Program-made: the position numbers and the translations under genes
Notes under the pieces: generated by a model
What the model saw: the letters and a program-made list of their open reading frames with translations, nothing else
Told to the model about the DNA's origin: nothing
Database searches by the model: none
Assembly: GCF_040115645.1 (NCBI RefSeq)
Contig: NC_089543.1
Coordinates: forward strand, 3,162,001-3,226,000
Reading direction: 5' to 3'
Source of the DNA: Euwallacea fornicatus
Taxonomy: Eukaryota; Arthropoda; Insecta; Coleoptera; Curculionidae
Length of the DNA: 64,000 bases
In this document: positions 1-12,735 of the stretch, in pieces
How positions within the stretch are numbered: the stretch's first letter is position 1
Layout: each line of letters begins with the position of its first letter

Positions 1-10
1 AGCAAAAAAA

Positions 11-137
11 GTTAAGTCGATTGGCCAGCTAAGCTTGAGACAAATAGGGGTTTTATAGAGGTGCTTTCGGTAATGCCGTTTGAGGGATTTGTCCAATAAA
101 TCGAGATAATTGTTATCAGAAAAAAGGATGTTAATTT
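11..137 (+). repeat. Dispersed repeat, copy 1
   Basis: This stretch resembles 4474-4590 in the same orientation. Shared blocks in order are AAGTCGA, TTTTATAG, TTTGAGGGAT, AATCGAGATAAT and GTTAATTT, with substitutions and small indels between them. Copy 2 directly follows a degraded retrotransposon endonuclease, so both copies may be pieces of the same element family. The left edge may run beyond the window. Confidence 0.55.
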
Positions 138-1680
138 CCAAGCAGTTTCGTCAGGATTTGGGTCAATGGTAGACAAATCCTGATGTTCCAAATGAGCCAT
201 ATCTTTATCCTATTTACTGACAAATAAATTTCGCGCAATCCCTGTTGAAAATATCGAATGCATCAAAGCGACGTATCGTGGATGGGAAATATCTTAAAAA
301 TATGAGGGAATTTTAATAAAATTGATGGCCAATATAAGTTGAAATATGGTATGGATATTTCATGGTGAACAAATAATACTCGATACATTTCGGGCGATAA
401 CTCATTGAAAGTTTTGAAATTTTAAACACAACCCCGCCACTCCATGAGAATAAGTAAATTTATGCTTTCCAAGCATAAAATATCTTCTTCGTAACGACCC
501 AATTATGAAGAATGGAAACAATATTACAAAAGGAAACCCGATCTGCTAAACCCGAAAGCCATAAATCATTATTAAAAACGAACTGCTTAAGCTTAAAACA
601 ATATTTTTCCATTAACAGTCGCCGTTGTGCCATATCTGCTTATCGTTCCAAAACGGCCAAACTCTAAAACGGCTTTGTAACTTTAATTATTACGACTCCA
701 CCTTACATACCATAGAAATCTCACAAGTAAAATCGCCTCTATATTTCAGAATATTATTTGATACTAGAGTGAGAACGGAATACTGGAATTATATAAATCA
801 ACTCATTGGAAAGTCAGTATAATAACTTTCCCATGCAGAGCCGCTTTCGTTTCTATCACAGAAACTTAAAACGAAAAATGTGTATTACTTTTTAATTCCT
901 TCTTGCTTTAGATGCTGATATAATAAACCCACAGGAATGTTGAATAGACTTAGTTCGCTTTAGTTCAGAAACTATTTGAAGCTTTTATCATAATGGGTTT
1001 TGTTTTAATCCGGTTGTCTTCGATGACAAGTTAACACTGACCGACAGGTTTCTATTCATAATTATGGAAAGTTATACGGCCACTTTGATCGAGAAATAAT
1101 TTCATATCTACCACAGGAAAAAAATTCATGGCGATAATATTTTAATATTCAGACCTAGTAGTCTGGCCTGACAGTCTTCTGGAAATTTCTTGGAACCGGC
1201 AATGAAACCCTGCATAATAAAACATTGCCAATTCGAAATGCCTTTAACTTAGAAGTGCCAACTAATAGTGGCCGCCACGAAAGGACAAAAATGCATAAAA
1301 ATATACAATGAGTCATTGAATAAGTATCCGATATTTCACGAAGTGATCTCACACGTAGTTTTAAGATGAAAAGTTCTTATAAATATTTGTCCTAGCTGGT
1401 TTAATTTACCATAGGTATCGATGTTGAAAAAATAAATCACATGTTCCTTAATACCTTTCGATTTCTTGCAGCTAATTCTATGAAATTTCACATCCAGGGA
1501 TTTATTGAGACGAGAAATTCAAATTTATCAACGATCTAATTGCATCTTCTATAAGGCACCACAAACGACCACTTGAACACATTTAAACGCCTGAAACTTT
1601 TTGTGCCAACCTGTATGTCACTTTCGAATAGAAAAATCTTTTTATCTACCTTGTGTGTTTAAAAAAAGTATATATTATTG

Positions 1681-1699
1681 CCGTCGCTAGAAGCGACGG
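1681..1699. repeat. Perfect GC-rich hairpin
   Basis: An 8-bp perfect stem (CCGTCGCT / AGCGACGG) encloses a 3-base AGA loop in otherwise AT-rich DNA, just after an A/T-rich stretch. No gene is adjacent. It may be a remnant of an element terminus or chance. Confidence 0.5.
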
Positions 1700-4230
1700 T
1701 TTCCGAGAAAAACGCATCTAAAGCTGATCATGCATGCTAATTATCCAAAAAGAGCTAAAATAACAAGTCCAAATTGTCGCTTGTGGCGCTCTTTAGAAGA
1801 TACAACTAAATCCTTGATAAATTTGAATTTCTTATCCCAAAAACCCGCGGACACGAAATTTCGTAAAACTAGCTGGAAGAGATCGAAAGATATCAAAGAA
1901 TATGTGATTTAGTTTCTCAACTTTGATATTTCGTACCTTGAAAATTAATCGAGATAGGACACATATTTCTAAGAACTTTCCATTTTGAAACTTCTTGCAA
2001 AATGATGCTGTGAAATATCGAGCATTTGAGCATTAACACCCTATATAAAACGTCATAAAACACTTCTAGATCTTCTTCTTATAATTTTCCAGCTATTTTG
2101 TTACCCTTGGTCAGCGCAATTGGAGGACAATCAAAGCAGGTTTATTCTTTAGAGACTTTAACCAGAACCTTTAGAGCCTTTAGAAAAGTTAACGTGGAGT
2201 AAGGACGAATTTTCTTCCAGTCTCTCCACGTCAACCACGCGAAAGAATGTTCTCGTACATTACGTGATTCCAATCACAGAATATAGGACAGCACGGAGAG
2301 TAACATGAGAAGTGAGCACATTCTTATTTATCAGAGATGTTACCCTTTGATTTGTGCTAATAAATGAGTTATAGTGTGCATTTCGTATTTTCGAATAATG
2401 ATGGTAATGCATCTCAATACTATTTATAGGTGCTATCGAAATAGCAGATTGTATAGTGCCTTTTTCCTAGGGCTTCCATTGCTCTGAAACAATCTTGTGA
2501 ATGTGCGGCAGGATAGTTTGGGAAGCTAGGTCGTTTACTGGATGAGGAGACCGCAATTTGTTCGCTTTGTTAATTTCGACAATATCTACATCCTTGTTTG
2601 GTTTATGGGCTTAATCGGTTGGTGTTTTATTCAATTATACCAGTGGTGAGTGAGTTGAATAATTATTCGTTCATCCTTTTTTTTACGATCTTCACTCGAT
2701 CCAAGTTACCTCGTTGGTCTCTTTCATTTTGGCGGTTATTAGAAACACTCTTACGTTCTGGGCCCTCTTGGGGCACGTGCGAAGTTTTAGATAAACTAGC
2801 CATTCAGAAATACAAATCCCCCAGAAGTTTTAATTAAATCAAACCAAGTTAACTTAGTAGTTTCTTTTTCATCGGCTTGCCAACTTATTGGTTGCAGCAG
2901 TGCGTGAAAAACCCTCAAGGAAACGAGGTAATTCTGCTTAATTGTTGAATTACTCTAGAGGAAAACCTAATCCTTTGCTTATCGTATTTTTAAGGTTCTT
3001 TTTATTCACGTTTGTTTCTTCGGAAATTTCTTTCTTCCCTTTTACTTTATTCAAGTTCCTGATAAGTCTATCTCCTGAGCAGCTGCCCATTAAAGACGAA
3101 AAAGAACAACACATAGACGTCTTGATGGAGCTTATTTCTATAAGAACAAAGAAGATCCTACAAAAGAAAAATAAGGGGCGGTAAAAGGGATAAGGTTCGG
3201 AAGGAAGATAAACAGTTTACTCTCACAATCCACAAAATCCGTTTTAGAGAACAGACACAGGAGCTGAGCTCCATCAAGCGTTCAAACGATTCCTATAGTT
3301 CCAGTGAAAAGACTGGAAGAGAGAAGTGCTATTTCCCAGAACCCTGATTCTGACTGTAACTCACTTTCCCAGGGCTGGTCAAAACTACCCACTAGGACGA
3401 ACTGAGAAGTCTCTTAACACTAATTAGTTCATGTGTCCTGAACGCAATTTTTCAGCCACGTAGGTCACTTGGTGATCCATAAAGAACCTCAAACTATCTG
3501 CGACAAAACTCTTCCGGACAAACTTAGCCTGAAATAATATATCAAATAAATGGACTGCAGTACGGGTGGTGTACGTTCGAAAAATCGGATGCCACGCACT
3601 GGACCTAAAAGCAGTCAGACCTCTAAGTCTAAGGTGTTTAACAAGAGTTAGGACTTTGTATTTTTTTACAACAGAGTACCAAAAAAGTCTTTGAGCAGGT
3701 ACTCGGAAGTGAAAGATAATTAAAAGCGAATACAAATTTCCTCTGCATGGAACCTTCAGCTTTCCTATTCGAAACGAGCACTAAAAACTTTAATAATGCG
3801 GGATTTCAGTGCAAGGCACCTTGAGCGTCAAACATATAATTTTCTTTCCATCTGGGTTTATTCAATATAAAATATTAAAACTGAATCTGCACGTTGAAAC
3901 TGCAATTTAGATTTTTCACTTCCGTCGGCTTCCTACCTGTTTTAACGTACAAAAAGTTAATTCATGAAAAAAAAAACTCTCTCGAAGCTTTCTTTTAAGG
4001 ACCCCACACTAAAAGCAACAAAAAGAGCTTTATTTAGAAAAAAGTTTTCGAAGGTTTTTTCTTTTTTGAGAAGGATTATTTACGGCCTCGCAAAAGCTAG
4101 AACTGTTTCCAAATAAATCTATAAAAAGATTTAGATCCACTGCCAATAGAGTGGTTTCTGAGCGAGAAAACATCGGTCACCGACAAGTATCAGATTGTTA
4201 CACATATTGAATTGGATTTAAGCAGAGTTA

Positions 4231-4470
4231 ATGTTGAAAAGATGGATTACAGGAAGAGCAACAAAATGTAGCCAAGACGAAGACATAATTTTCTCTGGGG
4301 ACTTTAATTAAATGAAATCTAAGAGTAAAAAGAACGTGTAGAAAGCAATATATTCCAACTCATTTAAACTTCGTCAACTAGTCAATGCTGGAACAGGCTA
4401 AATCTAAATCGGAATTGAAGCCGGAGATGTAAAAGCAGTTTCTGTGATGGATAAATGCCACTCTGCAGAA
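4231..4470 (+). pseudogene. Decayed non-LTR retrotransposon endonuclease fragment
   Basis: In the frame that includes 4282-4284 the translation reads DIIFSGDFN, then NSFKLRQLVN, then VKAVSVMDK, with three or more stop codons between. These blocks, in this order and spacing, resemble the endonuclease domain of jockey/CR1-like LINE elements: a GDFN active-site strand, an L-x-QLVN block, and a V-SVxD block before the usual SDH motif. The SDH motif itself is not visible (HSAE stands near its place). No reverse transcriptase was recognised nearby. I infer a long-dead 5'-truncated or internally deleted copy. The family assignment comes from motif memory only. Confidence 0.45.
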
Positions 4471-4473
4471 GAG

Positions 4474-4590
4474 CTAAGTCGACTAAAGCTCCAGATAAAT
4501 CGCTGTTTTATAGCGAGGCTTCCACTAATTCCATTTGAGGGATGCGGCCCATAAATCGAGATAATTTTGGGAAAAAGGTATTGTTAATTT
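4474..4590 (+). repeat. Dispersed repeat, copy 2
   Basis: Second copy of the repeat at 11-137, same orientation, about 4.4 kb away. It begins immediately at the end of the endonuclease-like fragment. Both copies can be read as a short peptide containing PINRDN, in different preservation states, which would fit a coding part of a mobile element. The long open frame at 4542-4925 that starts inside this copy has no recognisable domain. Confidence 0.55.
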
Positions 4591-7207
4591 TAGAGCGGAA
4601 CACCCAGAACAGCTGGCAAATGGGAATTGCTTTGTTTACTTTTATGTACCTCGAAGGTGTTTTAAAAAATGGTTTTTACGGCGAGATAAAAACATTTCTG
4701 AAAAAGGGTGTAATGAGCCTCATTAATCTAACTCAATTTATATTAGCAACATTTTTGAGGGGAACACTACAAGATGTTTGGGGCGGAAACTTGTTTGTTG
4801 AGTTTAAATTAAAAAATCACTTGCTGGGACCTACCAAATCTTTATTCGATAAATCTAAAAAGGAATTTTTTTGTGTCCACCTCGATGACCGTGTCCTGCT
4901 GTTATTATTGCTTAATGGTTTTTAAATGAAAGTATTTATTTAAAATCGGTTTATTTTTCTGAACAAATCGAATTTATTTTTCTTAGTGGAATTTATTTGT
5001 CTATGTTCCTTTAAATTTTTGGACGTAACTAAATTATTTATAAATTATTTGTATTTTGTCTGGCCAATTATTAATTCATAGCAAAAAAATACTCAGGAAG
5101 AATACCTTTAGATCGAAGAAACACTCTTACACACACGCTCACGTAGAGAATTTCATTTTCGGCAGTAATAATTTAGTTGCTGAAAGTATAAACTCACGGA
5201 ATTTGATCTATGCGAACTCCGAAGTGGAAACTTGCCTAGCAACGTATTTAAATTTCGTTTCCATCATAATGTTTACCGGTGAGTGCAACGAAAATGAAAG
5301 GAGATAAGGCTTAAATGCAAGTCTAGTGTAAACGATGTAACTGGGGCTGAAAAAATTGTTAATTTTTTTTAACATCAGGCTATTCACTAAAACGAATTGC
5401 TGACATATATAGTAGATAAAACCTGGACCAAAACCCAAATACCGAGTGCAGTATCATTTATTAGATTTACTATGTACGTGTCTTTTTGCCGGTTAAATTT
5501 TGATGTATAATGATGCCCCTATCACTTATACTGTATATACGATTTTGATAATATGTCTGACATGCAAATTTTAATATAATCAGAGTTCCTATGTGAGATA
5601 TGTGCCTACCAAAATCTGCTGTGAGATATGTCTTGGTATGGCAGAGGCATCCACTTACTATACCACTAAAGTTTAGTAAAATTATAGTTTTCCTTATACA
5701 GCGCCCAAGATAATGAAATTCAGCATGAAAATATAGTAAAAGGATACGTTTAAATTTGGTAAAATTTTCACAGTTGATTTTCGCGAATAGTCGAGAAAAT
5801 CGAAATGTCGAATAATTTTCGTTTTTGCTAAATATTTCAAGCCTTACCCACCATCATAATATGGCCATAAAAGACATCTACATGATGAACCAAAGTTCGT
5901 TGCAAAATTTTCTCGTGAAAATATAAAAGATATTTTGAAAAATATTTTTATGGGCCTCATACTTAAACGATTTCGAATTCGAAAACAGCAGGAAATTAAT
6001 TTCTTGAACTTTTCAGAATTTCTAAACTTTTTAGTTCCTGTTGGAAGGAATCATTGCATAAAGCAATTTAAACATGTAAATGTTTCTTCTACATGTATAC
6101 GTACAAAGTAGGTTGATTTGTGTATAAGAGTGATGAAGGGATGGAGTTTACAAATAATATTTGCGTTATTTCATTAAATGTTTAGGGTGAGCAGTTTCAT
6201 GGACTTGACTTAATTTTTTTTTAATTTTGATATAGCATCGATGCTGCATTTTATCCGTTGACCGACATCAAATTTTACAGATTTGCTGTGATTCTATATC
6301 TTCCAGTCTCAAATAAGACTATTCAAAGGACAACTAGAACATCCACATAAAATTAGTTAGTGTATATATAATTTCTTAATTGTCTATCACTATATTCTTT
6401 CTGCGATGTACATCAAACGTTCAATTTGTAGAACCTAGAACACCCTTCCCGGCGAGATTCTGTCGTTGAAACTCCGCCAAGGAAACTCCAAAAAGAAAAG
6501 CAATAATTGATGCTATCTAAAACAGTAATCTAAACTAAACTCTAAGTTCTTAACCAAAATTATCAATTTATTTTTTAAATTCGTCAAGAAAAATTTTAAG
6601 ACTTATTGAAAGAAAAATCTCAAAGTGCCACTTAAAGTTAGCTACGATCACATGTCAAGCATTCAAAAGCATCTTACATTTATATTTACTATACTACACG
6701 AAATCATTCAAAACGTTCCATTTTTGCTGGAAAAATAAACAAACTGGATTTGTGCTTTGCTTTATAGCAGTGGGCAAACCCCGCTTGAAATTGAATCTAT
6801 TGAAAACATCATTCCGAATTTTCCAACGAAAACCCGTTTCAGGAATAATATAGGTCATCTTTTTCTCACCTTACCCAAGCGCATTTTCAGATTTCTAGGT
6901 TTTTATTGCGTTTGAAAGAATACGAAATAATTTTTCCCTTGAATGAGTTTCCTATTAAATGGTTTTCTCAAATGGCTCTGCGTTAATTCGATTTCCGTGG
7001 TTGAATAGGCTTTTTCTTTAGTTTATGAGTTAACCACTTTAAATATCACCAGAATGAATTTGTTTCAATACCCTCGATATGAAAATATTCGTCAACATTG
7101 CAGACTTTTTTAATTGCAATGAACTGAGTATCTCAACCCTGTGGTAAGGAAAATATATTTGCTGAAGTAACGTGATAAACCTGAATAGAGATAAATGATT
7201 TTAAGGT

Positions 7208-7240
7208 CACGTACTAACCTGAACTAACCTGACTAACCCG
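7208..7240 (+). repeat. Short CTAACCTGA-type tandem stretch
   Basis: Several imperfect tandem units (CTAACCTGA, CTAACCTGA, CTAACCCGG) sit about 170 bp upstream of the splice acceptor of the first LRR gene. The same ACCTGAACTAACCTG string recurs at about 39.08 kb, so it is probably a dispersed low-complexity motif. Confidence 0.5.
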
Positions 7241-7380
7241 GGCTGACCGCAATCCAACTCAAATTGAGTAAATAATGTGACCAACCTGAATGATGTAGAA
7301 AAATAACTTCATGAAACATATTTTGAAATTTAGAGCGATTATTTTTTCTAAAAAATACTAAAATTTATCTCTTTCCTTTT

Positions 7381-7383
7381 CAG
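7381..7383 (+). other. Splice acceptor of a 5' UTR intron
   Basis: A pyrimidine-rich stretch ending TTTCCTTTTCAG lies 28 bp upstream of the ATG at 7412. This implies that the LRR coding exon is preceded by at least one non-coding exon upstream. The upstream exon and promoter were not located. Confidence 0.65.
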
Positions 7384-7411
7384 GTCTAGCTGACCATGCT
7401 GTCCCCTTGCA

Positions 7412-9106
7412 ATGGACGATGAAAAGGCTCATCCAATGTGGATAACCTTACTACCAACAATATGTCTCCTATCATTAATTAGTTCTGCTGGTGGAGTGTT
7501 GTGTCCTAATGGCTGCAAATGTGAGAATGAGATCCTCAGAGCAAATTGTTCAGGGGCTGGAATTGAGGTGGTGCCCATCCAACTTAACCCCGAGCTACAC
7601 GTGATGGATTTGTCTAACAACAAGATTAATCAACTGCATTACACATTTACGTTCTACGAGAAGCTCTATACGTTGGATGTGTCCAGAAACAGAGTGAAGT
7701 CCCTTGGTAGTGGAAATTTTAAGACTCAGAAAGCCCTTAAGTTCTTAAATTTGAGTAGCAACTTTATTGATTCTTTGGGGAAAGATACGTTTGAAGGGTT
7801 GGTGCAACTTACCGAGCTGGATTTGAGCAATAACCTCCTTGAAACCATTGGAGTGTATGACTTCAAGGATTTAAATAATTTGACAATATTGAGAATGACT
7901 GGTAATCAGCTCGATTATTTCGAGGAAGGAACTTTTAAGTTTACACCGAATCTACAGGCTTTGTACATAGACGATAATTCGTTCATGGAAATTCCATACG
8001 AGCTGTCTGATTTGTCTCAGTTGAAAGTACTTTCGATGGCCCGAAATCTTATTGAATCTATAGAAGATGATAAAGTGCCAAATTTGTCAGAATTGCAGAC
8101 TTTAGTTCTAGTGCAAAACCAGATATACGAAATCCAACAAAAAGGCTTCTCTAACATGCCTAAATTGGACCACTTAGACTTGAGTAACAACAATCTAACA
8201 GTCTTGCCAACTACGCAGCTATCCAAGATGTCGAAGTTGGTTAATTTGAAGCTGAGTGGAAACACATTCAACATCCTCCCGCCTGTAGCTTTCCGAGGTT
8301 TATTTCATCTAAAGTATTTAACTCTAGCTCGGTTAGAGGCACTGGAAACTATAGACCCTAGGTCTTTTGTCGACAATATCAACTTGGAGAAAATCAGTTT
8401 GGACTTTAACTATAAAATTAAAGCTTTTCCAACCAGATTGTTTCATGGAAATCCTAAACTGAGATATGTATCCATACGCTACAACTCCATCAAGTTTCTT
8501 GTGGCTAGTCATTTTCCTCTAGATCAACTTGAAGAACTTCGAGTGGGGGGTAATCCCTTGGACTGCAATTGCTCAATGGGATGGCTTTGGAAGATTTTGA
8601 AGGATAATGAACTGCAAATCACCGCCAACTTAAGTCAAAACCAAATAACTAAAAACGATCTAAAGCTTGATGTGAACGAAGTTTTATGTGAAACTCCTGA
8701 GGAACTTCAAAACAGGAAGTTAGTGAGTGCCACGCAAAGACAGATGGACTGCTCGATGAGCTGGTTAGCTATTACATCAGTTTCTTTGACAGTTATTTTT
8801 ATATTAGGTATTATTGTAGGAGTTTTCTTCTTCATTCCGAAGAGGAAAGCTAATCGCGATATGGGTAGCAAAGAGCTGCCCAAAATTGTAAAAACTAGCT
8901 ATAATGCCCCTCCACTCCCTCCACCAAGAAAGTCGTTACCAAATTATGATACCAATCACGTAGAAAGGTATATCATGCCTCCGATAGTTATGCAAAACCG
9001 CCCATTGCCTGTCTGGGACCCTTACTCCCAGCATTGTAATGGTAACGGAAACATTTACGAACAACTCAATGATAATAGAGATAGACCACACATTGTTTAC
9101 GTTTAA
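7412..9106 (+). CDS. LRR single-pass membrane protein, intronless coding region
   Basis: This is a 564-residue type I membrane protein encoded by one exon. A hydrophobic signal segment (residues 9-29) is followed by an LRRNT cysteine cap (C31, C35, C37, C46). About a dozen typical LRRs (LxxLxLxxNxL) follow. An LRRCT cap begins near residue 380 (NPLDCNC-GWLW), and one transmembrane helix spans about 451-475 before basic residues (PKRK). The cytoplasmic tail of about 90 residues has a proline-rich PLPPPRK segment fitting a class II SH3 ligand, a YEQL motif of the YxxPhi type, and a C-terminal VYV that could bind a class II PDZ domain. There is no Ig, fibronectin or TIR domain, so it is neither a Kekkon nor a Toll. 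Adhesion or ligand recognition at the cell surface is inferred. Orthology was not resolved. Confidence 0.92.
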   Translation: MDDEKAHPMWITLLPTICLLSLISSAGGVLCPNGCKCENEILRANCSGAGIEVVPIQLNPELHVMDLSNNKINQLHYTFTFYEKLYTLDVSRNRVKSLGSGNFKTQKALKFLNLSSNFIDSLGKDTFEGLVQLTELDLSNNLLETIGVYDFKDLNNLTILRMTGNQLDYFEEGTFKFTPNLQALYIDDNSFMEIPYELSDLSQLKVLSMARNLIESIEDDKVPNLSELQTLVLVQNQIYEIQQKGFSNMPKLDHLDLSNNNLTVLPTTQLSKMSKLVNLKLSGNTFNILPPVAFRGLFHLKYLTLARLEALETIDPRSFVDNINLEKISLDFNYKIKAFPTRLFHGNPKLRYVSIRYNSIKFLVASHFPLDQLEELRVGGNPLDCNCSMGWLWKILKDNELQITANLSQNQITKNDLKLDVNEVLCETPEELQNRKLVSATQRQMDCSMSWLAITSVSLTVIFILGIIVGVFFFIPKRKANRDMGSKELPKIVKTSYNAPPLPPPRKSLPNYDTNHVERYIMPPIVMQNRPLPVWDPYSQHCNGNGNIYEQLNDNRDRPHIVYV

Positions 9107-9831
9107 GTATTTTTGTATAATGTAAGATAAATAATGGGATAATGTTGTTTAATAATAATAACTATACTTCTGAGGGGAACCTATTTTTTAAAGATACGTA
9201 GATGTACAGGGTGTTGGGATTTCCATGGTGATCAGTCTGTTCAGAAGGCCGAAGACTGAAGTACAGAATATTTGCAATTATTTGTAATATCTTGCTCGTT
9301 ATTTATTATTTTCAGTTTAAAAGCTGAGTTCTTGCGCACAAAGGGTTTTCGGATTATTTTTCTGTAGTCTACAAGCAATTGATAATTTTAAGATTTGAAC
9401 ATTTCTTTCTGAATTCTATGTGTCAAAATTGTCTCAACTATGGTTTAGAGGATATTTTATTCTTTAATTTTAGTCAACTCATAAATCAGGTTGATCTGAA
9501 ATAATTCAATTTTAATACCAGCTATTTTAGGGTGTTAAGTTCAGGTTAAAGTTCGAGTTTACAGTCTGATATCTAACCCAAGTAATCTGGGATAAACAAA
9601 ACTTATCACTCGTCTTTTTACAATCTTCCTGTCTGCTATTCTTTTATTTTATTATTATTCTTTATTCTTCATTATGTTCATCAAATTTTTGTTAATTTCT
9701 TCTCTTAACACTTTTTTACCTTCCTTATGAATCTCTTTGGGAAGTTTGTTATACATATACGAAACATCACACGTGTATACATGATAAATCAGTAATGCCC
9801 ATTCTCTACGTGTCCAAATTTAAAAATAATT

Positions 9832-9837
9832 AATAAA
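9832..9837 (+). terminator. Candidate polyadenylation signal, first LRR gene
   Basis: First canonical AATAAA downstream of the stop at 9104-9106. A shorter 3' end using a variant signal cannot be excluded. Confidence 0.35.
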
Positions 9838-11519
9838 AGCCATCCTTTGAATGAAAATATTGTAATTTTAAATACATTATATTTAGGTACTCGTTTGTAA
9901 ACATTTCTCGTGGGCGGTGACAAAGCCCCGGATGACAAAAATATATTTTTTTAATTATCGAATTAAACATAGTGGCTGCAAACAAAAATGTTTTTCTAAT
10001 AAAAATTAAGAGTTTTTTTTTGTGTAAAACTCGATATTTTGCCAAAAAATGCATGCAATAAAATATCTTTTTTTTATAAAACAAACCTGATTTAACATTT
10101 TAATTTAACTAGTCGCAAAAGAAAAAGTTTTAATACCAACGTTACATGCATGTTAAAAAAAACCTGTTTGCAAGCCATTCACGTAATTTTGAACGCATAA
10201 TTGAGAACTAAATATATTATAAAGTATCTCTATTAACTTTGTAAATTTGAAATTGCATTTAAAAAAGGGTAAAGACGCTATGTTAAACCGATACTTTGAT
10301 AACTACAAAACTAGTCCGTAAGAAATCAAGACTAAACAATGTAAAAAGAATAAAAGATTGATCTTCCATTTCGCTTTTCCTTGTAATTGTTTCAACGTGC
10401 ATATTCATTTATTGTCCTTATTTGGACTTCGAGTAGGAAATTGCATGGCCTAAGTAAGAACTCACTCTAAACTTAAAACACATTGTATAGCATGTAAGTT
10501 ACGTCTAGTCGTCGATTGTTTTTGTTACTTGAAAGTTTTTGTTATTTTGTCTTAATTAGGTTAATAATTTTGAAGCAATATACTGATTGAAGCATATAGT
10601 TCAATGGACTATTCACTACACAAGATGGAATAATCTATTTAATTAGTGCCAGACACTTTTTATACCTTCTATGTGTTGTTATATTTCTAATGATAGATAA
10701 AAAAGCATTGCTAATGAGTGACAAATACGATTAAAATGAGAACAAAAATAATATATTTTTGATTGGTAGAGAAAAGTTGTAATCATCCCACTTGGTCACA
10801 TTACGTGATGAACAAGGGGGAAGGAGGTTATTGTAAAATACCATTATTACTCACGTCAGGACTTCCAAGGTATTGTACATCCGAGTCGTAAGCACCTAAA
10901 TTCGGCTCAACTTAAATTTGCTGCCATAGCAACAATACTCAAAAAAGCATATACAGGACCATGTATACTCTAAATTTATATTTTTCACGTTTACTGTACT
11001 TATATACTTACATAACTACTCAAATGTTGTATATTTTTATTTACATAGATTTACGTACACCCGCCACTGTAATTACTATATGTTTATGATATTACCGCAG
11101 CAGTAAATATAACACAAAATTAGCAGAATTTTGCCTCTACAAGCATGCGCTCAAGACGAAAACATGCCCAGGGGCGATATTTCACCCCGATACCACATTA
11201 TATTATTGTTTTACAGATGATAAAATACAGTTATGGATGGGCCAGTATGTATAATTTTTTGTCTACGGGTAATGTTATTTATTATGATTGTTCATGCTAC
11301 TCTGTACTTAATAAATAAATACCACTAAGAATCGTACTCTATCTGTACTTGATCTTAACCTTGGTTTTATGTATATGTTACGAAATGTTTATAATAAAAA
11401 AACTATTATAAAATAAAATTTGGAAAAGATATTAAGATGAGTGTTTTCGTTTGAGAACAGAATGAAACCATAAACGATAAAATGAAATCAGCAATGCCTG
11501 TGCAAAATCCAATTAAAAA

Positions 11520-12735
11520 GGATCGCCATGCGTTTTTTTTTCGGAAAAAGAATCGCAAAATGCACGTGTTCGTATACTGTGTTTATTAGTAACGAAGAAA
11601 TTCGTTCAAATCTGAATGGGCAACCAGTGAGCGACTCCATGAGAGTCAAAGCCGACAAAACCTTTAAAAAGGCAGAAGCGCATGAAGATGAATTACTAAG
11701 GGCATTGGTAAATTACACATCGGAGGCCGAAATAATTTAATGAAAGTGGCCACGACACCAACTGTAGAACTGTTGAGGTGCAGGAGTAGCAGAGCAACGT
11801 AAGCATCCGTCTAGCGACGTAAAGGCATCATCAACCCGTAAGATATGTCAAGCCACAGCCATTCAACTAGCGGGCTACGAGATGTTTTATAAAGAGAAAG
11901 CGAGGCCCAACGACGATTGCGGTGAAGATATCAAGGATTCATAGGCACCGGGCCTGAAATCCTCAAAACATAAGGGGTTTGTTAGTAGGTGAATATCCCA
12001 CACAGGCTGGAGTGCGGGCTCCAGTACGTCTAACTGAGAAAATTTATTTTCCTATTTTTCTCGAGGTTGACCCCCCCCCCCCCAAATAACCTGTGCAGGC
12101 TGGCCTACACCAATGAAAACAAAATCAGACAAGTGCGATGAGAAAATTATGGAACGTAATGAAAAAGGTTACTGAGACGTGGAATCTCTAAATTGCGACC
12201 ACGTAAAACACAAAATAGCACAAAAAATAATTAAATATATACTTTATTTTTGTGAGTTTCAGGTGGACCTTCCATATATTTAATGCCTCCAAAACGTATC
12301 ATAATTAAAGTAGGTACATTTCTCGATAGGAATTTACCTATCAAATAGTTAGAGTGCAACTGCAAGGTGTAAAAGTTCAAGTCAAATTTAAAAAAAAACT
12401 CGCTGTGTGCATAGTCGCTCACAGTGTGTACACTGGCCAGGACCCGTGGAACCACGCGCGACACGTGGCATAACCGAAAATAGCTCAGAAAGGAATAAAT
12501 TAGTCTTGTTTGACAAGTTTCAATTTAAGCGGCACATGTATTTGCCTTTAAAAATGCTACAGTAGAAGAGGAAGTTGCCACACCATAAAATGTTAAAATT
12601 GTAAAAGGAGTAAAACCAGAATGAATAATGCCAAATTAGAAGTTGTCGCGTAAAGTTAATTTAAAAAATGAAGTCATGCGTTTTTTACCGAAATGAAAAC
12701 ACAGTGCACGTGTTTTTGCAGTATGTAAACTGATT
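11520..12735 (+). repeat. Pair of weak direct repeats (about 11528-11590 and 12675-12735)
   Basis: Both stretches contain, in order, CATGCGTTTTTT, a CGGAAA/CGAAA block, GCACGTGTT and a GTAT-TGT/AACT-ATT block. They are about 1.15 kb apart in the same orientation. The match is partial, and the intervening DNA could be a degraded element. Confidence 0.35.
12071..12083 (+). repeat. Homopolymer C run
   Basis: Thirteen consecutive C residues. This is a likely site of length error in sequencing or assembly. Confidence 0.85.

Larger units (their letters stand above)
1..7380. other. Gene-poor intergenic DNA with repeat remnants
   Basis: I see no conserved host protein here. Short open frames (at most about 125 codons) lack recognisable motifs and are scattered on both strands. 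The identifiable content is a two-copy diverged repeat (11-137 and 4474-4590), a decayed non-LTR endonuclease fragment (4231-4470), a GC-rich hairpin (1681-1699) and a short CTAACCTGA-like tandem stretch (about 7208-7240). A 5' UTR exon for the LRR gene starting at 7412 may lie here or further upstream, but I could not place it. Confidence 0.6.

Noticed and set aside
3424..3735. 103-codon open frame on the minus strand
   Set aside because: No family resemblance and no supporting splice or polyA signals.
4542..4925. 127-codon open frame on the plus strand
   Set aside because: Starts inside a repeat copy and has no motif. Probably a by-product of mobile-element DNA.
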